This document shows, piece after piece, positions 1 to 14,414 of a stretch of 36,171 nucleotides of DNA. Numbering within the stretch: the first letter of the stretch is position 1; each line of letters opens with the position of its first letter. The DNA lies in the NCBI RefSeq assembly GCF_020171745.1, contig NZ_JAIVAH010000021.1, forward strand, positions 1-36,171. Direction: 5' to 3'. The DNA comes from Prescottella equi. GTDB lineage: Bacteria; Actinomycetota; Actinomycetes; Mycobacteriales; Mycobacteriaceae. The notes beneath the pieces were generated by a model. The model ran no database searches and was not told the origin of the DNA. It was given only the letters and a program-made list of their open reading frames with translations. The position numbers were made by a program, and so were the translations under genes.

Positions 1-98
1 GGGGACTGGCGCGGTTCAGCAAGCCGGAAGACCGGCAGCGGCTCGTCGACGTGGGGATCACCCCGGTGAAGGGCGATGTCGGCAGCGGTGGGGACCAC
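1..98 (-). CDS. possible 5' end of a gene cut by the window edge
   Basis: An open minus-strand frame runs off the window edge. From a GTG at 98 it reads as a plausible protein N-terminus (VVPTAADIALHRGDPHVDEP...), mostly with G or C in third codon positions. It lies just downstream of echA17 in the same direction, where M. tuberculosis has Rv3038c, a predicted methyltransferase. No Shine-Dalgarno sequence is visible, and only about 32 codons are present, so family and start are unproven. Other frames here are also open because the DNA is GC-rich. Treat this as a hint, not an annotation of function. Confidence 0.3.
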   Translation of the reverse strand, partial: MVPTAADIALHRGDPHVDEPLPVFRLAEPRQS

Positions 99-134
99 GA
101 CAAGTGCGCAAAACGCGAGAGGTGGGGTGTGCGG

Positions 135-914
135 CTACTTGCCGGTGAACTTCGCCTTGCCGGGGCCGTTCTCGACGAACGACTCCATGCCGATGGTGCG
201 GTCGGCGGTCGCGAACAGCGACGCGAACAGGTGCTGCTCGATCTTCAGGCCGGTCGACAGGTCGGTGTCGAGGCCCTGGTCGATCGCGGCCTTCGCGGCG
301 GCGATCGCCCGGCTCGCGGCACCGGTGAACTGCGACGCCCACTTGCGCGCGGCGTTGTAGACCTCGTCCGGCGCGACCATCTCGTCGATCAGGCCGATCT
401 GCAGGGCCTCCTCGGCGCCGACGAAGCGACCCGTGAAGACCATGTCCTTGGCCTTGGCCGGGCCCACCAGGCGGGCCAGGCGCTGCGTGCCGCCACCGCC
501 GGGGATGATGCCCAGCAGGATCTCCGGCACCCCGAGCTTGACGTTGTCGCCGGCGATGCGACGATCGGCGCCGAGCGCGACCTCGAGGCCGCCGCCGAGC
601 GCGTAGCCCGTGATCGCGGCAACCGTCGGCTTCGGGATGTCGGCGATCGCGCCGAGGGCCGACTGCAGGTCGGCGATGATCTCGCTCATCTGGACGAAGT
701 CGAGCTCCGCCATCTCCTTGATGTCGGCGCCCGCGGCGAAAACCTTCTCGCCGCCGTAGACGATGACAGCCTTGACCTCGGGGTCGACGGTCGCCTGACG
801 CGCCGCCGCCCGGATCTCTTCCTGCACCTGACGGTTCAGAGCGTTCATCGGGGGACGCGCCAGACGGATCGTGCCGATACCTTCGGAAACCTCGAGGGTC
901 ACAAACTCAGCCAT
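135..914 (-). CDS. echA17: enoyl-CoA hydratase/isomerase family protein (EchA17-like)
   Basis: A 259-residue crotonase-fold protein of normal family length. It should hydrate 2-enoyl-CoA or catalyse a related acyl-CoA reaction in the cytoplasm. The oxyanion-hole segments are visible: AAGADIKEM near residue 62 and the glycine-rich ALGGGLEVAL near residue 109, followed by the GIIPGGGGTQRL segment typical of hydratases. The glutamate in VPEILLG is in the expected place for a catalytic acid. The gene starts 9 bp after the NUDIX gene and is probably co-transcribed with it. The symbol rests on gene order shared with M. tuberculosis Rv3039c. Exact substrate is unknown; the Shine-Dalgarno signal is weak. 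Confidence 0.9.
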   Translation of the reverse strand: MAEFVTLEVSEGIGTIRLARPPMNALNRQVQEEIRAAARQATVDPEVKAVIVYGGEKVFAAGADIKEMAELDFVQMSEIIADLQSALGAIADIPKPTVAAITGYALGGGLEVALGADRRIAGDNVKLGVPEILLGIIPGGGGTQRLARLVGPAKAKDMVFTGRFVGAEEALQIGLIDEMVAPDEVYNAARKWASQFTGAASRAIAAAKAAIDQGLDTDLSTGLKIEQHLFASLFATADRTIGMESFVENGPGKAKFTGK

Positions 915-923
915 GTGACCAAC

Positions 924-1799
924 TTACTTGTCGGTACCCCAGGGCAACGCTCCGGTGTCGTAGTAGCCCTCGTCACCCGGGAACGAGACGCGCGGATTGC
1001 CGTCCACGAAACTCAGCTCCGGCAGAACCGGCGAGATCTGCTGCTCGGCAGCGAGAATCGCATCCACCCCGTCGAATTCACCCAACGTCGCGAGCTGACG
1101 CCACGTCGGCGGCAGCAGGACGCTGCGACGCTCACGCCAGTCGTCGACGGCCGCGGCCGGGGTGCGCCACGCGACCGCGGCGGCCTCGGACGTCTCCCCG
1201 TCGGCGTTCTGCCCCTCGGGCAGCACCGCGACGAAGAATCGGGTGTCGTAGCGGCGTCCCTCCTGGATCGGAGTGATCCAGTTGGCCCACGGGCGCAGCA
1301 GATCCGTGCGCAGCACCAGGTTCTCGCGCGCGAGGAAATCCGCGAACGACAACTCCCGCGACTCGAGCTGACGACGGGCCTCGGCGTACCCGGCCGTGTC
1401 GGCGACGACTGTGTCCTCGGTCGGTCCGGCGAGCAGCACGCCGCACTCCTCGAACGTCTCCCGCACGGCCGCGCACACCAGTGCCTTCGCGCGGGCCTCA
1501 TCGACGCCGAAACGCTCCGCCCACCACGACAACGCGGGACCGGCCCAGCGGACGTCCGCGGTGCCGTCGGACGGATCGACGCCGCCGCCGGGGAACACCG
1601 TCATACCGCCGGCGAACGCCATGCCCGCCACCCGCCGCAGCAGGAAGACCTCGACGCCGTCGTCACCGTCGCGCACGAGCATGACGGTGGAGGCGTCCTT
1701 GGGCTCGGGGGCGGTCGCCGCGGTCTGTGCCGCATCGAACATTCCGGCCTGCTGAGGGGCACCGGCGGTGGGTGCGTCCGACTCTCGAGAAGTTCCCAT
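924..1799 (-). CDS. NUDIX hydrolase with an interrupted Nudix box (NUDT19-like)
   Basis: A 291-residue protein matching the position of Rv3040c. The N-terminal ~35 residues are low-complexity Ala/Pro. The core begins at MLVRDGDDGVEVFLLRR. The Nudix box is split: VFPGGGVDPSD supplies the glycine end, then about 40 residues intervene before AVRETFEECGVLL supplies the RExxEExG metal-binding half. This split is a known feature of the eukaryotic NUDT19 group, peroxisomal CoA diphosphatases. Location between a fatty-acyl enzyme (echA17) and an ABC ATPase fits hydrolysis of CoA or acyl-CoA, but that is inference. Start ATG at 1799 has only a weak ribosome site. Confidence 0.85.
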   Translation of the reverse strand: MGTSRESDAPTAGAPQQAGMFDAAQTAATAPEPKDASTVMLVRDGDDGVEVFLLRRVAGMAFAGGMTVFPGGGVDPSDGTADVRWAGPALSWWAERFGVDEARAKALVCAAVRETFEECGVLLAGPTEDTVVADTAGYAEARRQLESRELSFADFLARENLVLRTDLLRPWANWITPIQEGRRYDTRFFVAVLPEGQNADGETSEAAAVAWRTPAAAVDDWRERRSVLLPPTWRQLATLGEFDGVDAILAAEQQISPVLPELSFVDGNPRVSFPGDEGYYDTGALPWGTDK

Positions 1800-1889
1800 A
1801 CCGGGAACTTACGCCCCGAGTGACGGACGCCTCACCACCAGTCCCACCGGGCACGTCGGCCGCGCGTGTCGCGGGCGACGCGGACCGGA

Positions 1890-2720
1890 TCAGGCCCGGT
1901 GCAGCCCGGGATGCCGTGTCCGACGGGCGAAGTAGCGGCCGTCGACGCGGTCGAGGGTGATCGACTGGCTGAACGCCTCGCTGAGGTTCTCGGCCGTGAT
2001 GACGTCGTCGAGCAGGCCCTGCGACACGACGCGGCCCTCCGAGAGGAGCATCGCGTGCGTGAAGCCCGGCGGGATCTCCTCGACGTGGTGCGTGATCAGC
2101 ACGGTCGCCGGCGAATCCGGATCGGCCGCCAGATCACCGAGACGCGCGACGAGTTCCTCACGGCCGCCGAGATCGAGTCCCGCCGCGGGCTCGTCGAGCA
2201 GCAGCAGTTCCGGATCGGTCATCAGCGCCCGCGCGATGAGCACCCGCTTGCGCTCGCCCTCCGACAGCGTGCCGTACACGCGGTTGGCGAGGTGCTCGGC
2301 GCCCAGGCTCTCGAGCATCTCGACGGCGCGCTCGGTGTCCATGTTCTCGTAGCGCTCGCGCCAGCGACCGAGCACCGAGTAGCCCGCCGACACCACCAGG
2401 TCGCTCACGATCTCGTCCGCCGGGACGCGGTGCGCGAGCGCCGACGACGACAGCCCGATGCGGGGGCGCAGTTCGGTGATGTCGACCTTGCCGAACGTCT
2501 CGCCGAACAGGCGAGCGACGCCGGCCGTCGGGTGGATCTCGGCGGCGGCCATGCGCAGCAGCGAGGTCTTGCCCGCCCCGTTGGGGCCGAGCACGACCCA
2601 CTTCTCGTCCAGCTCCACTTTCCAGGAGACCGGGCCGACGAGGGTCGCTCCGCCACGGCGAATCAGGACGTCTTCGAAATCGATGAGGAGATCAAGATCT
2701 GGTTCCGACACAACGACCAT
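1890..2720 (-). CDS. ABC transporter ATP-binding protein without a partner permease (Rv3041c-like)
   Basis: A single ABC ATPase domain of about 276 residues. It shows Walker A LGPNGAGKTSLL, signature LSEGERKRV, Walker B LLLLDEP with catalytic Glu, and the H-loop VLITHHVEEI. No membrane segments and no permease gene are nearby, so its partner is unknown; ModF/YlmA-type soluble ABC proteins look similar. I start it at the ATG at 2720 (MVVVSEPDLD). The frame is open further upstream to 2792, but those residues are Pro/Gly/Arg-rich and unlike a normal N-terminus. It sits 81 bp downstream of the peptidyl-tRNA hydrolase gene on the same strand. Confidence 0.85.
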   Translation of the reverse strand: MVVVSEPDLDLLIDFEDVLIRRGGATLVGPVSWKVELDEKWVVLGPNGAGKTSLLRMAAAEIHPTAGVARLFGETFGKVDITELRPRIGLSSSALAHRVPADEIVSDLVVSAGYSVLGRWRERYENMDTERAVEMLESLGAEHLANRVYGTLSEGERKRVLIARALMTDPELLLLDEPAAGLDLGGREELVARLGDLAADPDSPATVLITHHVEEIPPGFTHAMLLSEGRVVSQGLLDDVITAENLSEAFSQSITLDRVDGRYFARRTRHPGLHRA

Positions 2721-2801
2721 CTTCGCGTACTGCCCATCCGGCGGTCCGACTGGACCGGACCTGCGTGTCGGCGGGCCGACCCGTCCCGGCAACCGGACGA
2801 A

Positions 2802-4918
<2,117 letters not shown>

Positions 4919-6655
4919 CTAGGACTTGCTGTCCTCCAGGACCGCGGTGGAGTGCTTGCCGCCGTGTCCGATGCCGACATGAGCCTCGTCGCGCATGCGC
5001 TCGACCATGTGCGGGTAGTGCAGCTCGAACGCCGGACGCTCCGAACGGATGCGGGGCAGTTCGGTGAAGTTGTGGCGCGGCGGCGGGCAGGAGGTGGCCC
5101 ACTCGAGCGAGTTGCCGTAACCCCACGGGTCGTCGACCTTGACGACCTCGCCGTAGCGGTAGCTCTTGAAGACGTTCCACAGGAACGGCAGCGTCGAGGC
5201 ACCGAGGATGAACGAGCCGATCGTGGAGATCGTGTTCAGCGTGGTGAAGCCGTCGGTGGGCAGGTAGTCCGCGTAGCGACGCGGCATGCCTTCGGCACCG
5301 AGCCAGTGCTGCACCAGGAAGGTGGCGTGGAAGCCGACGAACGTGGTCCAGAAGTGCCACTTGCCGAGGCGCTCGTCCATCATGCGGCCGGTCATCTTCG
5401 GGAACCAGAAGTAGATACCCGCGTAGGTGGCGAACACGATGGTGCCGAAGAGCACGTAGTGGAAGTGCGCGATCACGAAGTACGAGTCCGTGACGTGGAA
5501 GTCGATCGGCGGGCTCGCGAGCAGGACGCCCGACAGGCCACCGAAGAGGAAGGTGACGAGGAAGCCGACCGAGAACAGCATCGGCGACTCGAACGTCAAT
5601 TGGCCCTTCCACATCGTTCCGATCCAGTTGAAGAACTTCACACCGGTCGGGACCGCGATGAGGAACGTCATGAAGGAGAAGAACGGCAGCAGCACGGCGC
5701 CGGTCGCGTACATGTGGTGCGCCCACACGGCGATCGACAGGGCGGCGATGGCCATCGTGGCGTACACCAGGCCGCTGTAGCCGAAGATCGGCTTACGCGA
5801 GAAGACCGGGAAGATCTCCGAGACGATGCCGAAGAACGGCAGCGCGATGATGTAGACCTCGGGGTGACCGAAGAACCAGAACAGGTGCTGCCAGAGCAGG
5901 ACGCCACCGGTTGCCGGGTCGAAGATGTGGCCACCGAGGTGACGGTCGACGAACAGGCCCATGAACGCAGCGGTCAGCAGCGGGAACGCCAGCAGGATGA
6001 GGATGCTGGTGATCAGGATGTTCCAGGTGAAGATCGGCATCCGGAACATGGTCATGCCCGGTGCACGCAGGCAGACGATGGTGGTGATGAAGTTGACGCC
6101 ACCGAGGATGGTGCCGAGGCCCGCGACGGCGAGGCCCAGGACCCAGAGGTCGGCGCCGACGCCCGGCGAGTGCAGTGCGCTCGTCAGCGGGGTGTACGCC
6201 GTCCAACCGAAGTCGGCAGCACCACCCGGGGTGATGAAGCCGGCGGTGGTGATGATGGCGCCGAACAGGTACAGCCAGTAGCTGAAGGCGTTCAGACGCG
6301 GGAACGCCACGTCGGGCGCGCCGATCTGCAGCGGAACGATGTAGTTGGCGAAGCCGAACACGACCGGGGTCGCGTACAGCAGCAGCATGATCGTGCCGTG
6401 CATCGTGAACAGCTGGTTGAACTGCTCGTTCGAGAGGAACTGCAGACCCGGGATCGCGAGCTCGGTACGCATCAGCAGCGCCATGAGGCCACCGATGAGG
6501 AAGAACGCGAAAGAGGTGACGAGGTACATGATCCCGAGCACCTTGGGATCAGTCGTCGTCACCATCTTGTAAATGAACGAGCCCTTGGGTCCCTGCCGCG
6601 GCGGGTAAGGCCTCGCTGCTATCTCCGGGACTGGCTGGGGCGCTACGGCAGTCAC
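4919..6655 (-). CDS. ctaD: cytochrome c oxidase subunit I (aa3 type)
   Basis: The catalytic subunit of the aa3 oxidase of the respiratory chain, 578 residues, polytopic membrane protein with about 12 helices. Visible ligands include the heme histidine in [11 protein letters not shown], the CuB site with its cross-linking Tyr in [13 protein letters not shown], the paired histidines in [10 protein letters not shown], and HFHYVLFGT for the heme a and a3 ligands. The start is GTG at 6655, with AGGAGG five bases upstream. In actinobacteria the other oxidase and cytochrome bc genes lie elsewhere, and ctaD stands alone beside serB, as here. Its leader is about 300 bp to the divergent iron gene. Confidence 0.98.
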   Translation of the reverse strand: MTAVAPQPVPEIAARPYPPRQGPKGSFIYKMVTTTDPKVLGIMYLVTSFAFFLIGGLMALLMRTELAIPGLQFLSNEQFNQLFTMHGTIMLLLYATPVVFGFANYIVPLQIGAPDVAFPRLNAFSYWLYLFGAIITTAGFITPGGAADFGWTAYTPLTSALHSPGVGADLWVLGLAVAGLGTILGGVNFITTIVCLRAPGMTMFRMPIFTWNILITSILILLAFPLLTAAFMGLFVDRHLGGHIFDPATGGVLLWQHLFWFFGHPEVYIIALPFFGIVSEIFPVFSRKPIFGYSGLVYATMAIAALSIAVWAHHMYATGAVLLPFFSFMTFLIAVPTGVKFFNWIGTMWKGQLTFESPMLFSVGFLVTFLFGGLSGVLLASPPIDFHVTDSYFVIAHFHYVLFGTIVFATYAGIYFWFPKMTGRMMDERLGKWHFWTTFVGFHATFLVQHWLGAEGMPRRYADYLPTDGFTTLNTISTIGSFILGASTLPFLWNVFKSYRYGEVVKVDDPWGYGNSLEWATSCPPPRHNFTELPRIRSERPAFELHYPHMVERMRDEAHVGIGHGGKHSTAVLEDSKS

Positions 6656-6959
6656 TGATCCTCCTGAATGTGCCCTTGGTCGCTCCGCAGGCCGCGCTCT
6701 GAGCGCCTACCCCGGACTGGCGGAATCGGCGTTCGCTGGCTTGCGCTCATCGAATCGTAGACGGTGCTTTCGGGCACCGCGGACCGGGTCCTACTCCCTG
6801 TCGTACTCGGGCCTTACGGCCTTTGGGCCTCGAGGCCGCGAACAGGGCTTTAGTCCCCGATCGGACCTCTCGGCCACCGCGCCGCGGCGTGTCGGCACGG
6901 TGCAGGGCCCGTCAACGGGGAGCACCCGGCTGTCGAGAGCAACGACACATCCATGCTAT
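6656..6959. other. ctaD/fecB divergent intergenic region
   Basis: About 300 bp without a convincing gene. On the minus strand it holds the ctaD ribosome site (6661-6666) and presumably its promoter. The plus-strand promoter of the iron-uptake lipoprotein lies at the right edge with the iron box. A short GC hairpin around 6810-6835 (GGCCTT/GGCCTC-type repeats) was seen, but nothing I can name. Confidence 0.5.
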
Positions 6960-6978
6960 TAAGGTTTTCCTTACCTAA
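6960..6978 (+). promoter_or_regulatory. IdeR/DtxR iron box
   Basis: TAAGGTTTTCCTTACCTAA matches the 19-bp IdeR/DtxR consensus TTAGGTTAGGCTAACCTAA at 14 of 19 positions, with both half-sites strong. It lies 43 bp before the start of a ferric-siderophore binding lipoprotein, where iron-loaded repressor would block transcription. The prediction is that the lipoprotein genes rise under iron limitation. Confidence 0.8.
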
Positions 6979-7021
6979 CCACCTCGGTTCGACCGTTCTG
7001 CCCCCATTGGAGTTCCATCTC

Positions 7022-8023
7022 GTGTACACACTGACTCGACGCCGCACGCTCGGTTCCCTCGCTGCATTGGGAGTTGCCGTGAGCATCGCCCTCACCGGCT
7101 GCTCCTCCACCGAGAGCACCGCCGATACAACGGCCACCGAGTCCACGGGGTTCCCGCGGACCGTCGAACACTTCCGGGGTGTGGCGAACATCGACGCCGA
7201 GCCTCAGCGCATCGTCACCCTCGACAACAGCTACGCCGACGCCGTCCTCCTGCTCGAGTCGCCGCTCGTCGGCTTCGTCGACTACCGCGAGCAGGGTCTG
7301 CCCGACTATCTCGGCGACGCCCGCGACCGGTTCGCTGCCGACGCCGTGTCGGTCGGCAAGGTGCAGAACGTGAGCCTCGAGAAGGTCGCCCAGCTCGAGC
7401 CGGACCTGATCCTGTCGGCCGAGGTGCGGGACGGAAAGAACTACGAGGCGCTGTCCGCGCTGGCGCCGACGGTCTTCTCCCAGTCGACCGGCCCGACGTG
7501 GAAGGACAACATCCGACTCGTCGCGAAGGCCCTCGGCAAGGAGGACCTGGCCGAACAGAAGATCGGCGACTACGAGTCCCGTGCCAAGGCGATCGGCGAC
7601 GAGATCAACGCCAAGGCGAACAACCCGAAGGTGTCCGTCGTGCGGTTCGCCGGCGAGCCGACCGCCCGCCTCTACCGGACGACGTCGTTCAGCGGCATCG
7701 TCCTCGCCGACGCCGGACTCGCCCGCCCGGACAGCCAGCAGGCGGACCCCGCGGACGCCGGCAGCATCATGAACTCGATCAGCCCCGAGCGACTCAACGA
7801 CGCCGAGGCCGACGTCATCTTCGTCGCGACGTACGAGGATCCCGAGGGCAAGTCGATCAAGGCCGCCGAGGCCTTCCGCCAGAACCCGCTGTGGGGAACT
7901 CTGAAGGGCCGCATCGTCGAGGTGGACGACGCGATGTGGATGACGCCCGTCAGCATCCAGGGCGCGCACAAGATCCTCGACGACCTCGCCGAGGCCTTCG
8001 GGGTGGACCCGCACAACGGCTAA
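7022..8023 (+). CDS. fecB: iron-siderophore ABC transporter substrate-binding lipoprotein (FecB-like)
   Basis: A 333-residue periplasmic-binding-protein-like lipoprotein: signal sequence with RRR, hydrophobic stretch and lipobox LTGC, lipidated at Cys27, then the TroA/FecB fold starting at EPQRIVTLDNSYADAV. It should capture a ferric siderophore or haem-type ligand outside the membrane and pass it to a permease encoded elsewhere. I use GTG at 7022 with GGAG 9 nt upstream; the frame is open from 6953, but that would place the iron box inside the gene. Position next to ctaD matches Rv3044 (FecB). A paralogue follows 47 bp downstream. Confidence 0.9.
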   Translation: MYTLTRRRTLGSLAALGVAVSIALTGCSSTESTADTTATESTGFPRTVEHFRGVANIDAEPQRIVTLDNSYADAVLLLESPLVGFVDYREQGLPDYLGDARDRFAADAVSVGKVQNVSLEKVAQLEPDLILSAEVRDGKNYEALSALAPTVFSQSTGPTWKDNIRLVAKALGKEDLAEQKIGDYESRAKAIGDEINAKANNPKVSVVRFAGEPTARLYRTTSFSGIVLADAGLARPDSQQADPADAGSIMNSISPERLNDAEADVIFVATYEDPEGKSIKAAEAFRQNPLWGTLKGRIVEVDDAMWMTPVSIQGAHKILDDLAEAFGVDPHNG

Positions 8024-8070
8024 CCTGAGTCGGCCCGCACGCCGCGCTCGCCGAACAGGAAGTCGTCGCA

Positions 8071-9078
8071 TTGTCCAGTTCTCAGCCCGCAAGACCTGTC
8101 CGCCGGACCGCTGTCGCCGCGCTCGCGACTGTGGCGCTCGTGGGACTCGCCGGCTGCGGTAGCGGGACGGAAGACGACGCGAGCACCATCGTGCGGACCA
8201 CGACCAAGATCGCCGGTGCCGGTGTCGTGAACGTCGAACGCGACACCGGCGCCGCGTGCGCCGACCCCTCCCCCGCCGACCCGGGTGCCGCGGACCCGCA
8301 GCGCATCATCGTTCTCGACAGCGCCGCGCTGGACGCGGTGTGCGCGCTGGGCCTGTGGGGGCGGGTCGTGGGCGCGGCCACTCCCGAGGGCACCGACCGG
8401 CTGCCGTCGTACATGGGTCCCGGCGTTGCGGCGCTGCCCGGCATCGGCCCCACCGGAGCTCCCGACGTCGACCTCGTCGCGAAGTCCGCCCCCGATCTGA
8501 TCCTCGGGTCCGCACCCGCCGACCCGGGGCTGGCCGATCAGCTCCGTGCGGTGGCACCGACGGAGTTCGTCGGCGCGGACCCCGTCTTCTGGAAGGACCG
8601 GTTCCTGGCGACCGGCGAGGCGCTGGGACGCTCCGGCGCAGCCCGGCAGGCCCTCGACGCCTACACCGCGGACGCGGCGCGGATCGGAACCGAACTCGGC
8701 GCCCGGCAGACGCAGGCGTCGGTGGTGCGGTTCGGCGCGGATTCGGTCGCGATCATGGGGCCGGGCAGCTTCTCGGGTCAGGTCCTCGCCGACGCCGGCG
8801 TCCAGCGGCCGCCCTATCAGCGGATCGAGGTGGCGTCGAAGGACATCGAGGATCTCGGTGACGCCGAGGGCGACGTGATCTACGTCAGTTTCGACGGTCC
8901 CGAAGGTCTCGACCACGGCAAGTCCGTGATGGATTCCGACGACTGGTACGCGCTCGGCGCCGTCCCGGACAAGCGTGTCTTCGCCGTCGACGACGACATC
9001 TGGAACGCCGGCAACGGCATCGTCGCCGCGCGGGCCGTCCTCGCCGATCTGCAGCCGAGCCTCAACGGCTACGCCTAG
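8071..9078 (+). CDS. second iron-siderophore substrate-binding lipoprotein
   Basis: A 335-residue lipoprotein with signal peptide, lipobox LAGC (Cys29) and the same fold as its upstream neighbour. Shared landmarks are PQRIIVLDSAALDAV, SVVRFGADS and SGQVLADAG, corresponding to PQRIVTLDNS, SVVRFAGEP and SGIVLADAG in the first copy. Identity is otherwise low, so this looks like an old tandem duplication with a diverged ligand. Start is TTG at 8071, supported by AGGAAG 8 nt upstream. It is probably co-transcribed with the first gene and shares its iron box. Confidence 0.85.
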   Translation: MSSSQPARPVRRTAVAALATVALVGLAGCGSGTEDDASTIVRTTTKIAGAGVVNVERDTGAACADPSPADPGAADPQRIIVLDSAALDAVCALGLWGRVVGAATPEGTDRLPSYMGPGVAALPGIGPTGAPDVDLVAKSAPDLILGSAPADPGLADQLRAVAPTEFVGADPVFWKDRFLATGEALGRSGAARQALDAYTADAARIGTELGARQTQASVVRFGADSVAIMGPGSFSGQVLADAGVQRPPYQRIEVASKDIEDLGDAEGDVIYVSFDGPEGLDHGKSVMDSDDWYALGAVPDKRVFAVDDDIWNAGNGIVAARAVLADLQPSLNGYA

Positions 9079-9087
9079 GAGTTCACC

Positions 9088-9564
9088 GTGCCGGTACCGG
9101 AATTCGTTGCGGCACTCCGCGAACACGTGGGACATGCCCCACTGTGGTTGCCCGGGGTGAGCGCCGTCGTGTTCGACGACACCGGACGTCTGCTGTTGAC
9201 CCAGCGCGCCGACAACGGGAAGTGGGCCGTGGTCTCGGGCATCCTCGAACCCGGTGAGGAACCCGGTCCGGCGGCGCTGCGCGAGATCCGCGAGGAGACC
9301 GGCATCGACGCCGAACTGGTCCGGGTGAGCAGCATCGACACCGCGGGGCCGATCACGTACCCCAACGGCGACGTCGCCAGCTACCTCGACGTGTGCTTCC
9401 TTGCGCGCGCGGTGGCGGGCGAGGCGCACGTCGCCGACGACGAGAACCTGGACGTGCGCTGGTTCTCCCCCGACGCGCTGCCGGCGGATCTCACCGAGTC
9501 GTCGCAGCGGCGAATCGCGGCCGCCCTGCGCGACGACGAGCGCGCCTGGTTCGCTCGCGACTGA
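9088..9564 (+). CDS. small NUDIX hydrolase
   Basis: A 158-residue single-domain protein with a complete Nudix box, GILEPGEEPGPAALREIREE followed by TGI (Gx5Ex7REUxEExGU). It would hydrolyse a nucleoside diphosphate linked to another moiety; the substrate cannot be told. Start GTG at 9088 has AGGAG overlapping the stop of the upstream lipoprotein gene, so it is probably the last gene of that iron-regulated transcript. No functional link to iron is evident from the sequence. Confidence 0.9.
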   Translation: MPVPEFVAALREHVGHAPLWLPGVSAVVFDDTGRLLLTQRADNGKWAVVSGILEPGEEPGPAALREIREETGIDAELVRVSSIDTAGPITYPNGDVASYLDVCFLARAVAGEAHVADDENLDVRWFSPDALPADLTESSQRRIAAALRDDERAWFARD

Positions 9565-9602
9565 CCCGGCTCGACGCGGAACCGACTCCGCGCGGCACCG
9601 GC

Positions 9603-9989
9603 TCAGCCCTGTGCGGTCTCCCACAGACCCATGACGTTGCCCTCCGGATCGCGGAAGTACGCGGCGAATCCCATTGTGCCGACAGGCTGTTTCGCCGCGA
9701 CGGTAGATCCGCCCAGCGCCTCGATCTTCGCCAGCGCGGCATCGATGTCGGCGACGTCGACGGTGATCACCGGGCCCCGTGACGTCTCGGCAGACCGCTG
9801 CAGCATGCCGCCGCCGATGTAGCCGGGTTCGGCCGGCATCCCGGATTCCTCGACAGGCCCGGTGGACACACCGGTGTAATCGAGTTCCGGCATCTCGGTG
9901 ACGTTCCACCCGAACGCCTGCCGGTAGAAGTTGCGGGCCCGATCTCCGTCGTCGAACGGGACCTCGAAGTGCACTACTCGACCGGTCAT
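9603..9989 (-). CDS. VOC (glyoxalase/bleomycin-resistance) family protein
   Basis: A 128-residue protein with the paired beta-alpha-beta-beta-beta modules of the VOC superfamily: RVVHFEVPFDDGDRARNFYR at the start and FRDPEGNVMGLWE at the end, the usual metal-ligand (His/Glu) positions. Metal-dependent lyase, dioxygenase or binding roles all occur in the family, so function is not assignable. ATG at 9989 is preceded by GGAGA, while the longer open frame to 10097 lacks a ribosome site. It converges on the NUDIX gene with 38 bp between the stops. Confidence 0.85.
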   Translation of the reverse strand: MTGRVVHFEVPFDDGDRARNFYRQAFGWNVTEMPELDYTGVSTGPVEESGMPAEPGYIGGGMLQRSAETSRGPVITVDVADIDAALAKIEALGGSTVAAKQPVGTMGFAAYFRDPEGNVMGLWETAQG

Positions 9990-10131
9990 CGCCGTCTCCT
10001 CGATCGTCGTCGGGTGTGGTCGTCGGTCTACGCTCTCGACAGTAGGCGCGGCCCGTCCCACACCACAACGGTTCGCCCGGAAACCCGCCCGCACCATTGC
10101 CTTTCGAGTGGCGATCCGTCACCCTTCTCCG

Positions 10132-10626
10132 GTGACCACATCAGGGTTCGACGCGACCACTCCCCTGAGCACGATTCCGGCGCCGCTTACCGACAAGCAC
10201 GGCGACTCGGACGATCCGCGCTATCCGTCGCCGCGGCAGGTGCGGCAGGTGCTCGCGTTCGTCGTCGACTGGGTCCTGCACGCCGCGGTGGGCCTGGTCG
10301 CGATGACCGTCTGCCTGGACATCCCGGCAATCGGGGACTGGGCCGCGCTCGCGCTGCCGATCGGGTGGATCGCCGCGTCACTCGCGGATCGCGTGGTGCT
10401 GCAGCGGATCGTCCACGCGACCATCGGCAAGGCACTGTTCGGCCTGTGCGTGATCCGCCCGTCCGACGGCGCGTGGCCGACCCTCGGCTATCTGCTCAAG
10501 TGGTGGCGACTCGGGGCGCTCGACGTCGTCGCGACCTTCTCGGACAGCCCGTGGCTCGGCAACTACGACAACTCGCCGGCCGTCGTCCGGCGCCGGGACG
10601 TCGTTGCCCTCCACTCCTCGCCCTGA
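10132..10626 (+). CDS. RDD family membrane protein
   Basis: About 164 residues with two to three hydrophobic helices: VLAFVVDWVLHAAVGLVAM and WAALALPIGWIAASL are clear. RQVLAFVVDWVLH has the Arg and Asp spacing that gives the RDD family its name. Family members are poorly characterised inner-membrane proteins. The start is uncertain. GTG at 10132 is used because upstream residues look unlike a coding N-terminus, but no clear ribosome site is present. It ends 8 bp before a large palindrome shared with another locus. Confidence 0.65.
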   Translation: MTTSGFDATTPLSTIPAPLTDKHGDSDDPRYPSPRQVRQVLAFVVDWVLHAAVGLVAMTVCLDIPAIGDWAALALPIGWIAASLADRVVLQRIVHATIGKALFGLCVIRPSDGAWPTLGYLLKWWRLGALDVVATFSDSPWLGNYDNSPAVVRRRDVVALHSSP

Positions 10627-10634
10627 AACGCCGA

Positions 10635-10687
10635 TGGCCGAATGTCACACCGGTTCAGTTGAACTGAACCCGTGTGACATTCGGCCA
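10635..10687. repeat. palindromic repeat, copy 1, likely bidirectional terminator
   Basis: A 53-bp near-perfect inverted repeat: 10635-10650 pairs with 10672-10687 without error, then after one C-C mismatch 10652-10660 pairs with 10662-10670. It lies between the convergent RDD gene and nrdF. The outer arm (CCGAATGTCACA) is the same as in the copy at 17183-17231, which also lies between convergent genes. Likely ends transcription on both strands and belongs to a dispersed genomic repeat family. Confidence 0.8.
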
Positions 10688-10703
10688 CGGAAGTGGGGTG
10701 GAA

Positions 10704-13944
<3,241 letters not shown>

Positions 13945-14414
13945 TGTTCACTCTCCATGAATTGTGCGAGGCCCTCGCGCACGGCGACGACGTCCTCGGC
14001 TGTTCCCATTAGTTCGAAGCGGTACAGGTACGGGACCCGGCACTTCTGTGAAATCACGTTCCCGGCGTAGCAGTAAGACTCGCCGAAGTTCGTGTTGCCG
14101 GCAGCAATCACCCCTCGGATGAGGTAGCGATTGTGCTTGTTGTTGAGGAATCGGATGACCTGCTTGGGCACGTAGCTCGTGTCGCGCCCCGTCGCTGTCG
14201 TCCCGCCTCCATAGGTGGGGAGGATCAAAACGTACGGTTCGTCGACCTCGAACGTGCCTTCGCGGTCATGCAATGGAATGCGCGTAGCGGGGACACCGAG
14301 CCGTTCGACGAATCGGTGTGTGTTCTCCGACGCGCTGGAGAAGTACACCAGCGAAGCCATCGGCGTTCACCATTTCACTCGAGTGGATCGTCCCCGCAGC
14401 ACTGCCGCGACGGC

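Noticed and set aside
51-1823. Long plus-strand open frame of 590 codons
   Set aside because: It is antisense to echA17 and the NUDIX gene, has no family features and an Arg/Val/Asp-rich composition typical of GC-driven shadow frames.
8020-10122. Minus-strand open frame of 700 codons
   Set aside because: It covers the second binding lipoprotein, the NUDIX gene and the VOC gene, all of which have clear family motifs in other frames.
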